NCBI GenBank assembly: GCA_964425255.1
Contig: CAYRMV010000144.1
Coordinates: forward strand, 1 to 8,061
DNA from: CAYRMV01 sp964425255
GTDB lineage: Bacteria > Bacteroidota > Bacteroidia > Flavobacteriales_D > Crocinitomicaceae
Reading direction: 5' to 3'
Length of the DNA: 8,061 nucleotides
Shown here: piece after piece, positions 1 to 6,902 of the stretch
Layout: each line of letters starts with the position of its first letter
Numbering within the stretch: position 1 is the first letter of the stretch
Translations under genes and position numbers: made by a program
Notes under the pieces: generated by a model
Databases searched by the model: none
What the model was told of the DNA's origin: nothing
Seen by the model: the letters and a program-made list of their open reading frames with translations, nothing else

Positions 1-355
1 GAACGATCGTGTCATGAACGTGTTGAACTAATGGCTTTGATGCTTGTAGATTCGGATTATTTTCTGTGCTTTTAGGAAATAGAAACAATATTAGCATAGC
101 CGCTGCAATTCCACTCATTGCCTGCCAAAGTGGAATCGGTTTTTGCCAAAAAGGAATTGATTTTTCAGGAATAGCCAAGGCTTCCACCAATGGAATTTCA
201 TAATCTAAGTTAGAACTTTCTCTGAGTATGCGATGTTGCAAACGATATGCTGCTTCTGACATCCACTCGTTTACCAAAACACGTTCGTTTTCAGTCAATT
301 CTTCAAAGGATTTTGAATCGAGTAAATCAAAAATTTCTATAGGCATATTTTCCAT
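1..355 (-). CDS. Putative membrane-anchored anti-sigma factor (partial, 3' end outside window)
   Basis: The first 118 codons are visible; the rest lies beyond the left edge. The start is ATG at 353-355, two bases after the sigma-factor stop codon, so translation is probably coupled. A second Met at codon 4 is an alternative start. Residues about 10-50 form a charged helical segment (LLDSKSFEELTENERVLV) of the kind I recall from N-termini of Bacteroidota anti-sigma-like proteins. After a Trp/Pro-rich linker (residues 67-77), one hydrophobic segment at about 79-93 (AMSGIAAAMLILFLF) looks like a membrane span. The N-terminus would then be cytoplasmic, where it could bind the sigma factor, and the C-terminus periplasmic. 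No zinc-binding HxxxCxxC (ZAS) motif is seen in the visible part. The role is inferred from position directly after an ECF sigma gene plus the single-span layout; it is not proven by a diagnostic motif. Confidence 0.72.
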   Translation of the reverse strand, partial: MENMPIEIFDLLDSKSFEELTENERVLVNEWMSEAAYRLQHRILRESSNLDYEIPLVEALAIPEKSIPFWQKPIPLWQAMSGIAAAMLILFLFPKSTENNPNLQASKPLVQHVHDTIV

Positions 356-357
356 AA

Positions 358-945
358 CTATACAAGTTTAAAGAGATCTGTTTCGTGTTTGGGGTTAAAT
401 GTTTTGAGGTAATCGCTCATTTTTCGTGTTGCGTAAAACAAACGGGATTTCACTGTTCCAACAGGTGTTTCGGTGATTTCAGCAATTTCTTGCAAGGAAA
501 ATTGTTCCAAATATCGAAGCACAAAAACCGTTCGATGTGGTACATCCAAGGCGTCAATTCCCATTTTTAGTAAAAGTTGAAACTGGGCTTTGTCGCTTCG
601 GTTTTCCTGAAAATCAGCTTGTTGGAAAATTGGTTTTTCCATGTCTTCATTTACCAAGCGAAATTGATTGCGGTAATGCGTTTTACACATGTTGGAAGCA
701 ATGGTAAAAATCCACGTGTAGCATTTTTTACTTGGGTCAAAAAGGTGATTTTTCTCCCAAATTTTAAGAAACAATTCTTGAACAAAATCCTGAGCCAAAT
801 GCGCATCTCGTTGCAACATTTTGATAAAATAACCCAACAATTTTTGGCTATACCTTCGGTGAAGTTCGACCAATGCAGGATGAGATTGATGACTCGTAAT
901 TTGAGCCATCAATCCTTCATCACTGAGTTGCTTGTGTTGCTGCAT
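358..945 (-). CDS. ECF-type RNA polymerase sigma-70 factor
   Basis: This 195-residue protein has the two-domain layout and length of extracytoplasmic-function sigma factors. Region 2 covers about residues 24-96, with the core-binding helix AQDFVQELFLKIW at 51-63 and the -10 recognition part WIFTIASNMCKTHYR at 78-92. Region 4 covers about 125-182, with the helix-turn-helix FSLQEIAEITETPVGTVKSR at 149-168. It would direct RNA polymerase to a dedicated promoter set, and is probably held inactive by the membrane protein encoded two bases downstream. The start ATG (943-945) lies one base after the stop of the upstream exported-protein gene (TAA C ATG), so the two are almost certainly co-transcribed and translationally coupled. 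The family assignment is strong. The regulon and the inducing signal cannot be read from the sequence. Confidence 0.93.
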   Translation of the reverse strand: MQQHKQLSDEGLMAQITSHQSHPALVELHRRYSQKLLGYFIKMLQRDAHLAQDFVQELFLKIWEKNHLFDPSKKCYTWIFTIASNMCKTHYRNQFRLVNEDMEKPIFQQADFQENRSDKAQFQLLLKMGIDALDVPHRTVFVLRYLEQFSLQEIAEITETPVGTVKSRLFYATRKMSDYLKTFNPKHETDLFKLV

Positions 946-946
946 G

Positions 947-2107
947 TTACTTCAGAACTTCCTTAATATCTTCTTGACGACCGCTTTTTTCGGCTACAAT
1001 CCGAATCAGAGACGCATATTTGGCTTGATTGGTCACATCTTCACTCATTTTGTAATGTTCATACAAACGAATTAACGAAGGAAGATAAGTTCCCAAAAGC
1101 GAATTACTCACTTCATCCATGATGTTGAAACCAAACGACTCTTTCACATGATCCATCAAAAATCGGGTTTCGTAATTTCGTTTGATGTAACTTAAATTAT
1201 CCAGTTTTTTATCGGAATAGAGGTAACTCAAACCTGTGAGATACAGATTGTCACCAAATTTTTCCTCGAATGCTTGGATGCCACTTGAAGCAATGTGTAC
1301 AGGTCTTTTTCCTTCAAAAAGGTGTTTCCAAATTTGTGTTTCCATTTGAACCTGATCCGCTTCGCTTTGTGCCTTACTTAAATCAACCGACAAACTTGGA
1401 TATCCCCATTCGTTCAACAAGCGATTTCGGTAAGAATCAATCGTGAAAAGGTATTTGTTGATCACCGTTACATCCGGTCGAAATTGTTTGCTTGCTTGAA
1501 TGATCCAAGTGGCATAAGTATCGTTATCGCCGTGTGTAATTAAAATGGCGTTTGGTTCCAATTCGGCGAGTAGATTGTATCCCCAATTCAACGATGATGC
1601 AGCCATTTCATTGGCATGATACATTTTGTTGGCATATTCCTCGTGCAACTGTTTTTTTCCATCGAGGTGATATTGAATCATTAATTCATCCCAAATCAGT
1701 GGGTTTTCCTTATTGATTGCCGCTGCTTTGTACAATTCTTCTTTACCAAATTCCACCCCTTTTTCTGAAAAAGCTAGGTAGTAAGCCGCAAACGAACCCG
1801 GAATTTTCTTTTGAGCATCAGCAACGATTTGCTTACATTGTTTGAGATACATCTCGTAGATTTCTTCTCCCTTTTCGGCGTTTTTGTTTGGTGCAACATT
1901 TTTCAAAGCGCGAGTGGCAGCATAATAATTTAGCCAGGCCTCTTCGTTTTTCGCATTTTTGTCAAGCAATTTTTTCCATGCTTTTTGTTGGCCAACATAC
2001 CAACTTTCTTCTTTCCACTCTTTGGCAACGCTGTGAACCACTTCGGGTTGTTGTGCATGTATGAGTGTTGAAAAACCTAATCCAAGTGTTAAAATGAGTT
2101 TATACAT
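947..2107 (-). CDS. Exported protein with TPR-like helical half and GDNDTY-motif domain
   Basis: The 386-residue protein begins with a signal peptide (residues 1-18, MYKLILTLGLGFSTLIHA, then QQ) and should be periplasmic or secreted. There is no lipobox Cys. Residues about 25-175 are helical, rich in Ala, Lys, Trp and Tyr, and look like degenerate tetratricopeptide repeats. Residues 187-228 hold the conserved-looking core: ILITHGDNDTYATWIIQ, then RPDVTVINKYLFTIDSY. From memory this resembles the C-terminal soluble part of Bacteroidota DUF2723 (GT117-like) membrane proteins, which carry a GDNDTF...DVRVVN stretch. Here that part stands without the multi-span membrane domain. Residues 268-292 (RPVHIASSG ... 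NLYLTGL) also fit that resemblance. The gene is first in an operon with an ECF sigma and a putative anti-sigma gene, so a role in signal sensing or envelope stress is plausible. The biochemical function is unknown. Confidence 0.82.
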   Translation of the reverse strand: MYKLILTLGLGFSTLIHAQQPEVVHSVAKEWKEESWYVGQQKAWKKLLDKNAKNEEAWLNYYAATRALKNVAPNKNAEKGEEIYEMYLKQCKQIVADAQKKIPGSFAAYYLAFSEKGVEFGKEELYKAAAINKENPLIWDELMIQYHLDGKKQLHEEYANKMYHANEMAASSLNWGYNLLAELEPNAILITHGDNDTYATWIIQASKQFRPDVTVINKYLFTIDSYRNRLLNEWGYPSLSVDLSKAQSEADQVQMETQIWKHLFEGKRPVHIASSGIQAFEEKFGDNLYLTGLSYLYSDKKLDNLSYIKRNYETRFLMDHVKESFGFNIMDEVSNSLLGTYLPSLIRLYEHYKMSEDVTNQAKYASLIRIVAEKSGRQEDIKEVLK

Positions 2108-2245
2108 CGATCTAAAATTTAAAAACTTTGTTGCGCAAAAAGCTTGATTCGACAGGAATACTCACCAACTTGAAAAAGGTTCAAAATTTTTTAAAAAAAA
2201 GTAGGAAATGGCATTAAAATAGATTTCTGGTTTATTTGTTTTATC

Positions 2246-2289
2246 GTTTTATTGTTGAGGTGCGATTAATCGCACCTCAACAATAAAAC
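2246..2289. repeat. Perfect 44-bp palindrome with 22-base arms
   Basis: The left arm 2246-2267 (centre GAGGTGCGATT) and right arm 2268-2289 (AATCGCACCTC at its start) are exact reverse complements with no spacer. A further 7-bp outer match pairs TTTCTGG (2224-2230) with CCAGAAA (2294-2300) across unequal spacers. ACCTCA also occurs twice as a direct repeat (2274-2279 and 2288-2293). T's lie at the 5' end of the stem and A's at the 3' end on both strands. That is the reverse of an intrinsic terminator, which needs a U-run after the stem. The element sits between divergent genes, where no terminator is expected. It could be a dimeric regulator site, a cruciform, the stem of a small transcript, or a mobile-element remnant. 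Confidence 0.9.
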
Positions 2290-2362
2290 CTCACCAGAAA
2301 ATTTCTTTGATTATTGTCGCTTGTCCTAGCATCGAGACAAAACGAAGCTTTCGTCAATGGTA

Positions 2363-2425
2363 ATTCTTAATTCATCATTCTTAATTCTTAATTCTTAATT
2401 TGTCATTCCCAATTCTTCATTAAAA
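2363..2425. repeat. Nine-unit 7-bp tandem repeat, consensus ATTCTTA
   Basis: Read in strict 7-base phase the units are ATTCTTA, ATTCATC, ATTCTTA, ATTCTTA, ATTCTTA, ATTTGTC, ATTCCCA, ATTCTTC, ATTAAAA. Four of the nine are identical, and every unit begins with ATT. The tract ends 18 bases before the hemL -7 box, so it covers the place where a -33 element would lie. The regular period suggests origin by slipped-strand duplication followed by decay. Copy-number change could alter hemL promoter spacing or strength, but this is inference. Three adjacent identical units (2377-2397) are the part most able to slip. Confidence 0.8.
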
Positions 2426-2443
2426 ACCGAACCATTAAATCCT

Positions 2444-2451
2444 TACTTTTG
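2444..2451 (+). promoter_or_regulatory. Likely hemL promoter -7 box (TACTTTTG)
   Basis: TACTTTTG matches the Bacteroidota sigma-A -7 consensus TAnnTTTG exactly and lies 25 bases before the hemL ATG, leaving a short leader. No TTG is found 17-23 bases upstream, because that place is taken by the end of the heptamer repeat, so the -33 half is weak or absent. A purine-rich AAGGA (2464-2468) lies 8 bases before the start codon. It could act as a ribosome binding site, although this phylum relies little on such sites. Confidence 0.5.
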
Positions 2452-2476
2452 TTTTTTTTAAAAAAGGAACAATCTC

Positions 2477-3784
2477 ATGGAAATCAAACAAGCCATTAGC
2501 CGTAAAAATTCGGAACAATTATTTGATAAAGCAAAAACCTATTTTCCTGGCGGTGTCAACTCTCCCGTTCGTGCGTTTAAGTCTGTTTCAGGTTCTCCCT
2601 TGTTTATAAAAAAAGGAGACGCTTGCTTTTTGTGGGACGAAGACGACAATCAATTCATCGATTTTTGTTGCAGTTGGGGGCCATTGATTTTAGGTCACAA
2701 CCATCCGCAGGTATATGAGAAAATCGTTTCCACTTTGCAAAATGGTTCCAGTTTTGGAGCACCAACTCGATTGGAAAATGAATTAGCAGAGTTGATTTTG
2801 GATCGAAATCCCTTCATTGACAAACTCCGATTTGTGAGTTCAGGAACGGAAGCTGTCATGTCTGCTTTGCGCTTGGCGAGAGGATTCACAGGAAAAAATA
2901 AAATCATCAAATTTGATGGTTGTTATCATGGGCATGTGGATGCACTTTTGGTGAATGCAGGAAGTGGTTTGGTTACTTTGGGAGAATCTTCCAGTGCCGG
3001 AATTCCTGCAAGTTTTGCGCATGAAACCTTGGTTTTACCCTTGAATGATGTAGAAGCATTGAAAGCATGTGTTGCTGAATACAAAGACCAAATCGCCTGT
3101 GCTATCATCGAGCCAATTCCAGCAAACAATGGTTTATTGTTACAAGAAAAAACGTTTCTTCAAACACTCCGAGAGGTTTGTACCGAAAATGGCATTTTGT
3201 TGATTTTTGATGAGGTTATTTCTGGTTTCCGCGTTGCCTTTTCGGGTGCAGCTGAATACTATGGTATTCGTCCTGATATCGTTACATACGGAAAAATTAT
3301 CGGAGGTGGTTTGCCGGTAGGAGCTTACGGAGCAAGCAAAGAAATCATGGCTAGCGTTTCTCCCGATGGAAAAGTATACCAAGCGGGAACTTTGTCTGGA
3401 AATCCTGTTGCGATGGCTGCTGGAATTGCTCAGTTGACTGTATGTGCACAACCCGGATTTTACGAAGACCAAGAAGCGCGCACAAAAGCATTCATCCAAC
3501 CCATCAATGCCCATGCAAAAGCCAAAGGTTACGACTTTGAGATCGTGAGTATCGGATCTATTTTCTGGTTGAATTTTGCTGGAAACAAAACCATTCGCCG
3601 TTCAGATGAAATCAATCCTGATATGACTGGGTTCAAGCATTTGCATGCATCTTTGTTGAATCGCGGGGTGTATTTGGGTCCAAGTGGATACGAAGTGGGC
3701 TTTGTTTCATTGGCTCATACAGCAGAAATTTTGGAAAAAGCAGCACACATTATGTGCGAAGCCTTGGATGAAATTTATGCGTAA
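2477..3784 (+). CDS. hemL: Glutamate-1-semialdehyde 2,1-aminomutase
   Basis: This PLP-dependent class III aminotransferase converts glutamate-1-semialdehyde to 5-aminolevulinate, the committed C5-pathway precursor of heme and other tetrapyrroles, in the cytoplasm. Its 435 residues fit the family length. Visible signatures are PGGVNSPVRAF (24-34), the phosphate-binding SSGTEA (121-126), DGCYHGH (147-153), FDEVISGFR with the cofactor-ring Asp245, and TYGKIIGGGLPVGAYG carrying the Schiff-base Lys273. All expected catalytic parts are present and the frame is intact. The start at 2477 places the N-terminal helix as in homologues and has AAGGA 8 bases upstream. No other heme-synthesis gene is in the window, so hemL appears to be transcribed alone. 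A related acetylornithine- or GABA-type aminotransferase is unlikely, given the PGGVNSPVRAF and GGGLPVGAYG motifs. Confidence 0.96.
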   Translation: MEIKQAISRKNSEQLFDKAKTYFPGGVNSPVRAFKSVSGSPLFIKKGDACFLWDEDDNQFIDFCCSWGPLILGHNHPQVYEKIVSTLQNGSSFGAPTRLENELAELILDRNPFIDKLRFVSSGTEAVMSALRLARGFTGKNKIIKFDGCYHGHVDALLVNAGSGLVTLGESSSAGIPASFAHETLVLPLNDVEALKACVAEYKDQIACAIIEPIPANNGLLLQEKTFLQTLREVCTENGILLIFDEVISGFRVAFSGAAEYYGIRPDIVTYGKIIGGGLPVGAYGASKEIMASVSPDGKVYQAGTLSGNPVAMAAGIAQLTVCAQPGFYEDQEARTKAFIQPINAHAKAKGYDFEIVSIGSIFWLNFAGNKTIRRSDEINPDMTGFKHLHASLLNRGVYLGPSGYEVGFVSLAHTAEILEKAAHIMCEALDEIYA

Positions 3785-3816
3785 GATTCGGTTACGAAAA
3801 AAATAGAAAGACGAAT

Positions 3817-3838
3817 TTACTGAAAATCAATTCAGTAA
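3817..3838 (+). terminator. Weak hairpin after hemL, possible terminator
   Basis: TTACTGAA (3817-3824) and TTCAGTAA (3831-3838) pair perfectly around a 6-base loop AATCAA, 33 bases after the hemL stop. The 8-bp stem is AT-rich and no run of T's follows it, so it is a poor intrinsic terminator by the usual rules. It is the only hairpin of note in the 179-base hemL-ricT gap. Confidence 0.25.
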
Positions 3839-3963
3839 TTCAGCGAAAGTTTAATCAGAGTAAGATTGTCAAATAAATTGATATTCAGTGATTTGGCAAT
3901 CAGATTACTGTTCGTGTACGTAAATCAGGTTTTTATTGTAATTTTACCAAAAATAGATGAATT

Positions 3964-5376
3964 ATGGGATGTACCAGTTGTAGTTCGGGTGGAGGAACAC
4001 CACGCGGATGCCAAAATAACGGGACCTGTAGTTCTGGAGGATGTAACAAATTAGGTGTTTTTGATTGGTTGGGAAACATGCAACTCCCATCTGGCGCAGC
4101 ACCTTACGACATAGTTGAAGTTCGATTCAAGAACAGTAGAAAAGCATTTTACCGCAATGCGAAAAATTTATCGCTCCACGTTGGAGATGTCATTGCAGTT
4201 GAAGCTAGTCCAGGATACGACATTGGTGTGGTATCCGTTGTTGGTGAACTTGCCAGAATACAGGTTAAAAAGAAAGCTCCAGGGTTAAAGCCACTGGAAA
4301 CCAAGAAGATTTTCCGTACAGCGAATGAAGATGATATGGAAAAATGGGTGCGTGCCCGCAACTTGGAAAAAGAAGTGATGTTTCAGTCGCGCACCTTGGC
4401 GTTGAACTTGAATCTGAATATGAAAATCTCGGATGTTGAATACCAAGGAGATTTGACCAAAGCAACATTTTATTACACAGCAGATGACCGAGTTGATTTT
4501 CGTCAGTTGATCAAAGACATGGCGGAAACGTTTAAAATCCGAATCGAAATGCGTCAAATTGGTTCTCGCCAAGAGGCATCTCGTTTGGGTGGAATTGGTT
4601 CGTGTGGTCGTGAATTGTGTTGCTCAACGTGGTTGACAGATTTCCGTTCTGTTTCTACTTCTGCTGCAAGGTACCAACAATTGTCTCTAAATCCGCAAAA
4701 ATTAGCTGGACAATGCGGGAAATTGAAATGTTGTTTGAACTATGAGTTGGATATGTATTTGGATGCAATCAAATCGTTCCCAACAGTTGAAACAAAATTA
4801 TACACCGAAAAAGGAATTGCTTTTCACGTCAAAACGGATGTATTCAAACGATTGATGTGGTATATGTACGAAGGTGGATCGGGTTTAATTGCTTTGGAGC
4901 CAGAACGTGTACAAGAAATCAAAGCGATGAACGAGAAAAAGCAAAAACCACAAGATTTGAAAGATTTCGCGCGGGAAACAGCTGTAATTGTTGAGCCTGA
5001 TTATTCCAATGTTGTTGGTCAAGATAGTTTGAATCGTTTCGATAGTTCGTTTAAAAAGAAAAAGAAGAAGAAAAAACCGAAAAGCGCCAATCCAAATGCA
5101 TCTGCTCCGCAAGCAGCAACCGCCCCTCAAGCGGTGAAACCTGCGGAAAATAAGCAGAAGCAAGCGAATAACAGACCGCAAAATCAGGCGCGTCCGGAAC
5201 GAAAAAATCCAACTGATCAGCAAGGAAAACCAGTAGATCGTCCTGCAAGAGCTCCACAGGAGAAAAAAGAGGGCACTCCACAGGTTTTAGCGGAAGGTCA
5301 AGCTCCAAAAAAGAATAAAAAACGGAGACCACCTAGAAAAAATAATGGTCCAAAACCGGATACAAATGCAGAATAA
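3964..5376 (+). CDS. ricT: RicT-like PSP1-domain protein with Cys-rich N-terminus and Lys-rich tail
   Basis: The 470-residue protein has three parts. Residues 1-30 form a Cys-rich head with C3, C6, C16, C22 and C27 (start MGCTSCSSGGG). About residues 45-300 are the PSP1 domain, with the Cys clusters CGRELCC (214-220) and CGKLKCC (251-257). From about 320 onward a low-complexity tail rich in Lys, Pro, Gln and Ala includes eight consecutive Lys at 364-371. In Bacillus, RicT (YaaT) joins RicA and RicF in an iron-sulfur complex that acts with RNase Y on mRNA processing. Whether Bacteroidota keep those partners is not shown here. The clustered Cys residues suggest Fe-S or zinc binding; the basic tail suggests nucleic-acid contact and is probably disordered. 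TAATTTTA (3939-3946), one base off the TAnnTTTG box, could be the promoter. The gene overlaps gldH and probably heads a ricT-gldH-fbp unit. Confidence 0.88.
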   Translation: MGCTSCSSGGGTPRGCQNNGTCSSGGCNKLGVFDWLGNMQLPSGAAPYDIVEVRFKNSRKAFYRNAKNLSLHVGDVIAVEASPGYDIGVVSVVGELARIQVKKKAPGLKPLETKKIFRTANEDDMEKWVRARNLEKEVMFQSRTLALNLNLNMKISDVEYQGDLTKATFYYTADDRVDFRQLIKDMAETFKIRIEMRQIGSRQEASRLGGIGSCGRELCCSTWLTDFRSVSTSAARYQQLSLNPQKLAGQCGKLKCCLNYELDMYLDAIKSFPTVETKLYTEKGIAFHVKTDVFKRLMWYMYEGGSGLIALEPERVQEIKAMNEKKQKPQDLKDFARETAVIVEPDYSNVVGQDSLNRFDSSFKKKKKKKKPKSANPNASAPQAATAPQAVKPAENKQKQANNRPQNQARPERKNPTDQQGKPVDRPARAPQEKKEGTPQVLAEGQAPKKNKKRRPPRKNNGPKPDTNAE

Positions 5377-5833
5377 AGGTATTTTTTTGCTAGCGATGTT
5401 GGCGCTTCTTTTCACAAGTTGCTCGGAAACGCCTTTCTTTGAAAAGTCGTATTCTTTCCCTAAAAATGAATGGAATGAAGATGTGAAACCGATGTTCAAA
5501 GTGGAGGTTACGGATACAACACAGTATTACGATTTTGTTATAACTCTCCGAACAACAACGGATTATGGGTTTAGCAATGCGTGGATTTATTTGAACACCA
5601 AAACACCAGATGGACAAACAGCTCGCGAACCTTTCGAAATTAAAATTGCCAATCCAGATGGTTCGTGGACGGGAAACAAATCGGGAACGGTGGTCGAAAA
5701 TTATTTGTCGTTTCGCAGAAAAAAATTACCAAAAAAAGGAACTTATTATTTCACCTTAGAACAAGCTGTAACGCAAAAAACACTTAAAGAAGTGTTGGAT
5801 GTAGGTTTGTTGGTGGATCGAGTTGAAAAATAA
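5366..5833 (+). CDS. gldH: Gliding motility lipoprotein GldH
   Basis: I chose the ATG at 5366 because it opens a clean lipoprotein signal peptide (MQNKGIFLLAMLALLFTSC, lipid-anchored Cys19) and overlaps ricT by only 11 bases. An in-frame ATG at 5345 would add seven polar residues and lengthen the overlap. The mature part fits the GldH family from memory: a hydrophobic-aromatic strand YYDFVITLRTTTDYGFSNAWIY (53-74, in two halves), the PDG turns at 81-83 and 97-99 with IANPDGSW, and a C-terminal strand with KEVLDVGLLVDRVE. Its 155 residues match the usual size. In Flavobacterium johnsoniae GldH is needed for gliding, a process tied to type IX secretion. Homologues also occur in non-gliding members of the phylum, so the gene alone does not prove motility. 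Location next to ricT/PSP1 is a neighbourhood I recall from Flavobacteriia. Confidence 0.87.
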   Translation: MQNKGIFLLAMLALLFTSCSETPFFEKSYSFPKNEWNEDVKPMFKVEVTDTTQYYDFVITLRTTTDYGFSNAWIYLNTKTPDGQTAREPFEIKIANPDGSWTGNKSGTVVENYLSFRRKKLPKKGTYYFTLEQAVTQKTLKEVLDVGLLVDRVEK

Positions 5834-5852
5834 TTGAAAAAGTAAAAAAAAC

Positions 5853-6860
5853 ATGTCAAAGTTTATTTCCCTACACGAATTTATCATGGATCGCCAAGAA
5901 GAATTTCCAGGCGCTTCCGGCGAATTATCTCGTTTGTTGAATGATATTGCACTTGCTTCCAAAGTGGTGAGTCGCGATGTGCGCAAAGCGGGTTTGTTGG
6001 ATGATATTTTAGGTGCTCAAGGGGAAACAAACGTGCAAGGTGAAGCGCAACAAAAACTCGATGTAATTGCTGATCGCCAGTTTATCAAAATGTTTGAAAT
6101 GGGCGGCGAAGTGTGTGGAATTGCTTCCGAGGAAAACGATGACTTTTTAGCTTTCGACAATGTCAATTCACGCAATGGAAAATACGTTGTTTTGTTTGAC
6201 CCATTGGATGGTTCTTCTAACATCGATGTGAATGTTTCGATCGGAACTATTTTTTCGGTGTACAAACGCAAATCTCCGATTGGTTCTCTTGCAACAGTAG
6301 AAGATATGTTGCAACCAGGGACAGAACAAGTGGCTGCGGGATATGTTTTGTATGGTTCTTCCACGATGTTGGTTTACACAACGGGACATGGCGTTAACGG
6401 ATTTACACTTGATCCGTCGATTGGTGAGTTTTGCTTGTCGCACCCGAATATGCAAATGCCTGAGTCTGGTCGAGTTTATTCAATGAACGAAGGAAACATC
6501 GATGATTGCCATGATGGAGTAAAAGAATACGTTCGTTATTGTCAGTCATTTGACAACGATTACAAAGCACCATATTCTGGAAGATACATTGGGTCATTAG
6601 TGGCCGATTTTCACCGCAACTTGATCAAGGGTGGAATTTATATTTATCCAAAAACAACGGCTGCTCCGAAAGGACGTTTGCGCTTGTTGTATGAATGTAA
6701 TCCTTTGGCAATGATTGCTGAACAAGCTGGCGGATTGGCTACTGATGGTGATCAACGCATTTTGGAAATTGTTCCAACAGAATTGCACCAACGTTGTGCT
6801 TACATGGTCGGATCCAAAAACATGGTCAATAAGTTGTTGGCTTGTATGAATGTGGAGTAA
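5853..6860 (+). CDS. fbp: Class I fructose-1,6-bisphosphatase
   Basis: The enzyme hydrolyses fructose 1,6-bisphosphate to fructose 6-phosphate and phosphate, the committed step of gluconeogenesis, in the cytoplasm with Mg2+. Its 335 residues match class I length. Key motifs are GEAQQKLDVIAD (63-74), the metal ligands in ASEEND (Glu93, Glu94), FDPLDGSSNIDVNVSIGTIF with Asp116 and Asp119 (115-134), the substrate region GRYIGSLVADFHR (243-255) with Arg244 and Tyr245, IYIYP (262-266), and KGRLRLLYECNPLA with Lys274 and metal ligand Glu281. All catalytic residues expected by comparison with mammalian FBPase are present. The start ATG lies 19 bases after the gldH stop with no terminator between, so it is probably co-transcribed with ricT and gldH. 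No functional link between the three is obvious. The assignment is secure and the frame intact. Confidence 0.96.
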   Translation: MSKFISLHEFIMDRQEEFPGASGELSRLLNDIALASKVVSRDVRKAGLLDDILGAQGETNVQGEAQQKLDVIADRQFIKMFEMGGEVCGIASEENDDFLAFDNVNSRNGKYVVLFDPLDGSSNIDVNVSIGTIFSVYKRKSPIGSLATVEDMLQPGTEQVAAGYVLYGSSTMLVYTTGHGVNGFTLDPSIGEFCLSHPNMQMPESGRVYSMNEGNIDDCHDGVKEYVRYCQSFDNDYKAPYSGRYIGSLVADFHRNLIKGGIYIYPKTTAAPKGRLRLLYECNPLAMIAEQAGGLATDGDQRILEIVPTELHQRCAYMVGSKNMVNKLLACMNVE

Positions 6861-6902
6861 TTGGTCTTTTTTGCACAACTTTTATACGGCAAAATTGTTT
6901 CA

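Larger units (their letters stand above)
2108..2476. other. Gene-free divergent intergenic region
   Basis: These 369 bases separate the minus-strand sigma operon from plus-strand hemL, so they must hold promoters for both directions. I see no convincing reading frame, tRNA or rRNA. They contain a 44-bp perfect palindrome (2246-2289), a 7-bp tandem repeat (2363-2425) and a hemL -7 box (2444-2451). On the minus strand the best match to TAnnTTTG is AAATTTTG (2182-2189), with one mismatch and no good partner -33 element, so the sigma operon promoter is unassigned. It may be autoregulated by its own ECF sigma factor, whose sites I cannot predict. Confidence 0.8.

Noticed and set aside
577..966. 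Plus-strand reading frame opposite the sigma factor gene
   Set aside because: It is antisense to a clearly conserved ECF sigma factor and has no recognisable domain.
2246..2289. Reading the palindrome as a bidirectional intrinsic terminator
   Set aside because: The flanking genes diverge, so nothing should end here, and the T/A runs are on the wrong sides of the stem.
2363..2425. Heptamer tract as a CRISPR-like array
   Set aside because: Units are 7 bases with no spacers; it is a simple tandem repeat.
3866..4054. Short plus-strand frame before and overlapping the ricT start
   Set aside because: It overlaps the Cys-rich ricT head in another frame, and that head matches known RicT N-termini.
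4885..5223. Minus-strand reading frame opposite the ricT tail, rich in Leu, Phe and Arg
   Set aside because: Its hydrophobic look comes from reading Lys/Gln codons backwards; the plus-strand PSP1 gene explains the region.
5345..5365. Earlier in-frame ATG for gldH
   Set aside because: It adds polar residues before the lipoprotein signal and increases overlap with ricT; the ATG at 5366 gives a standard signal peptide.
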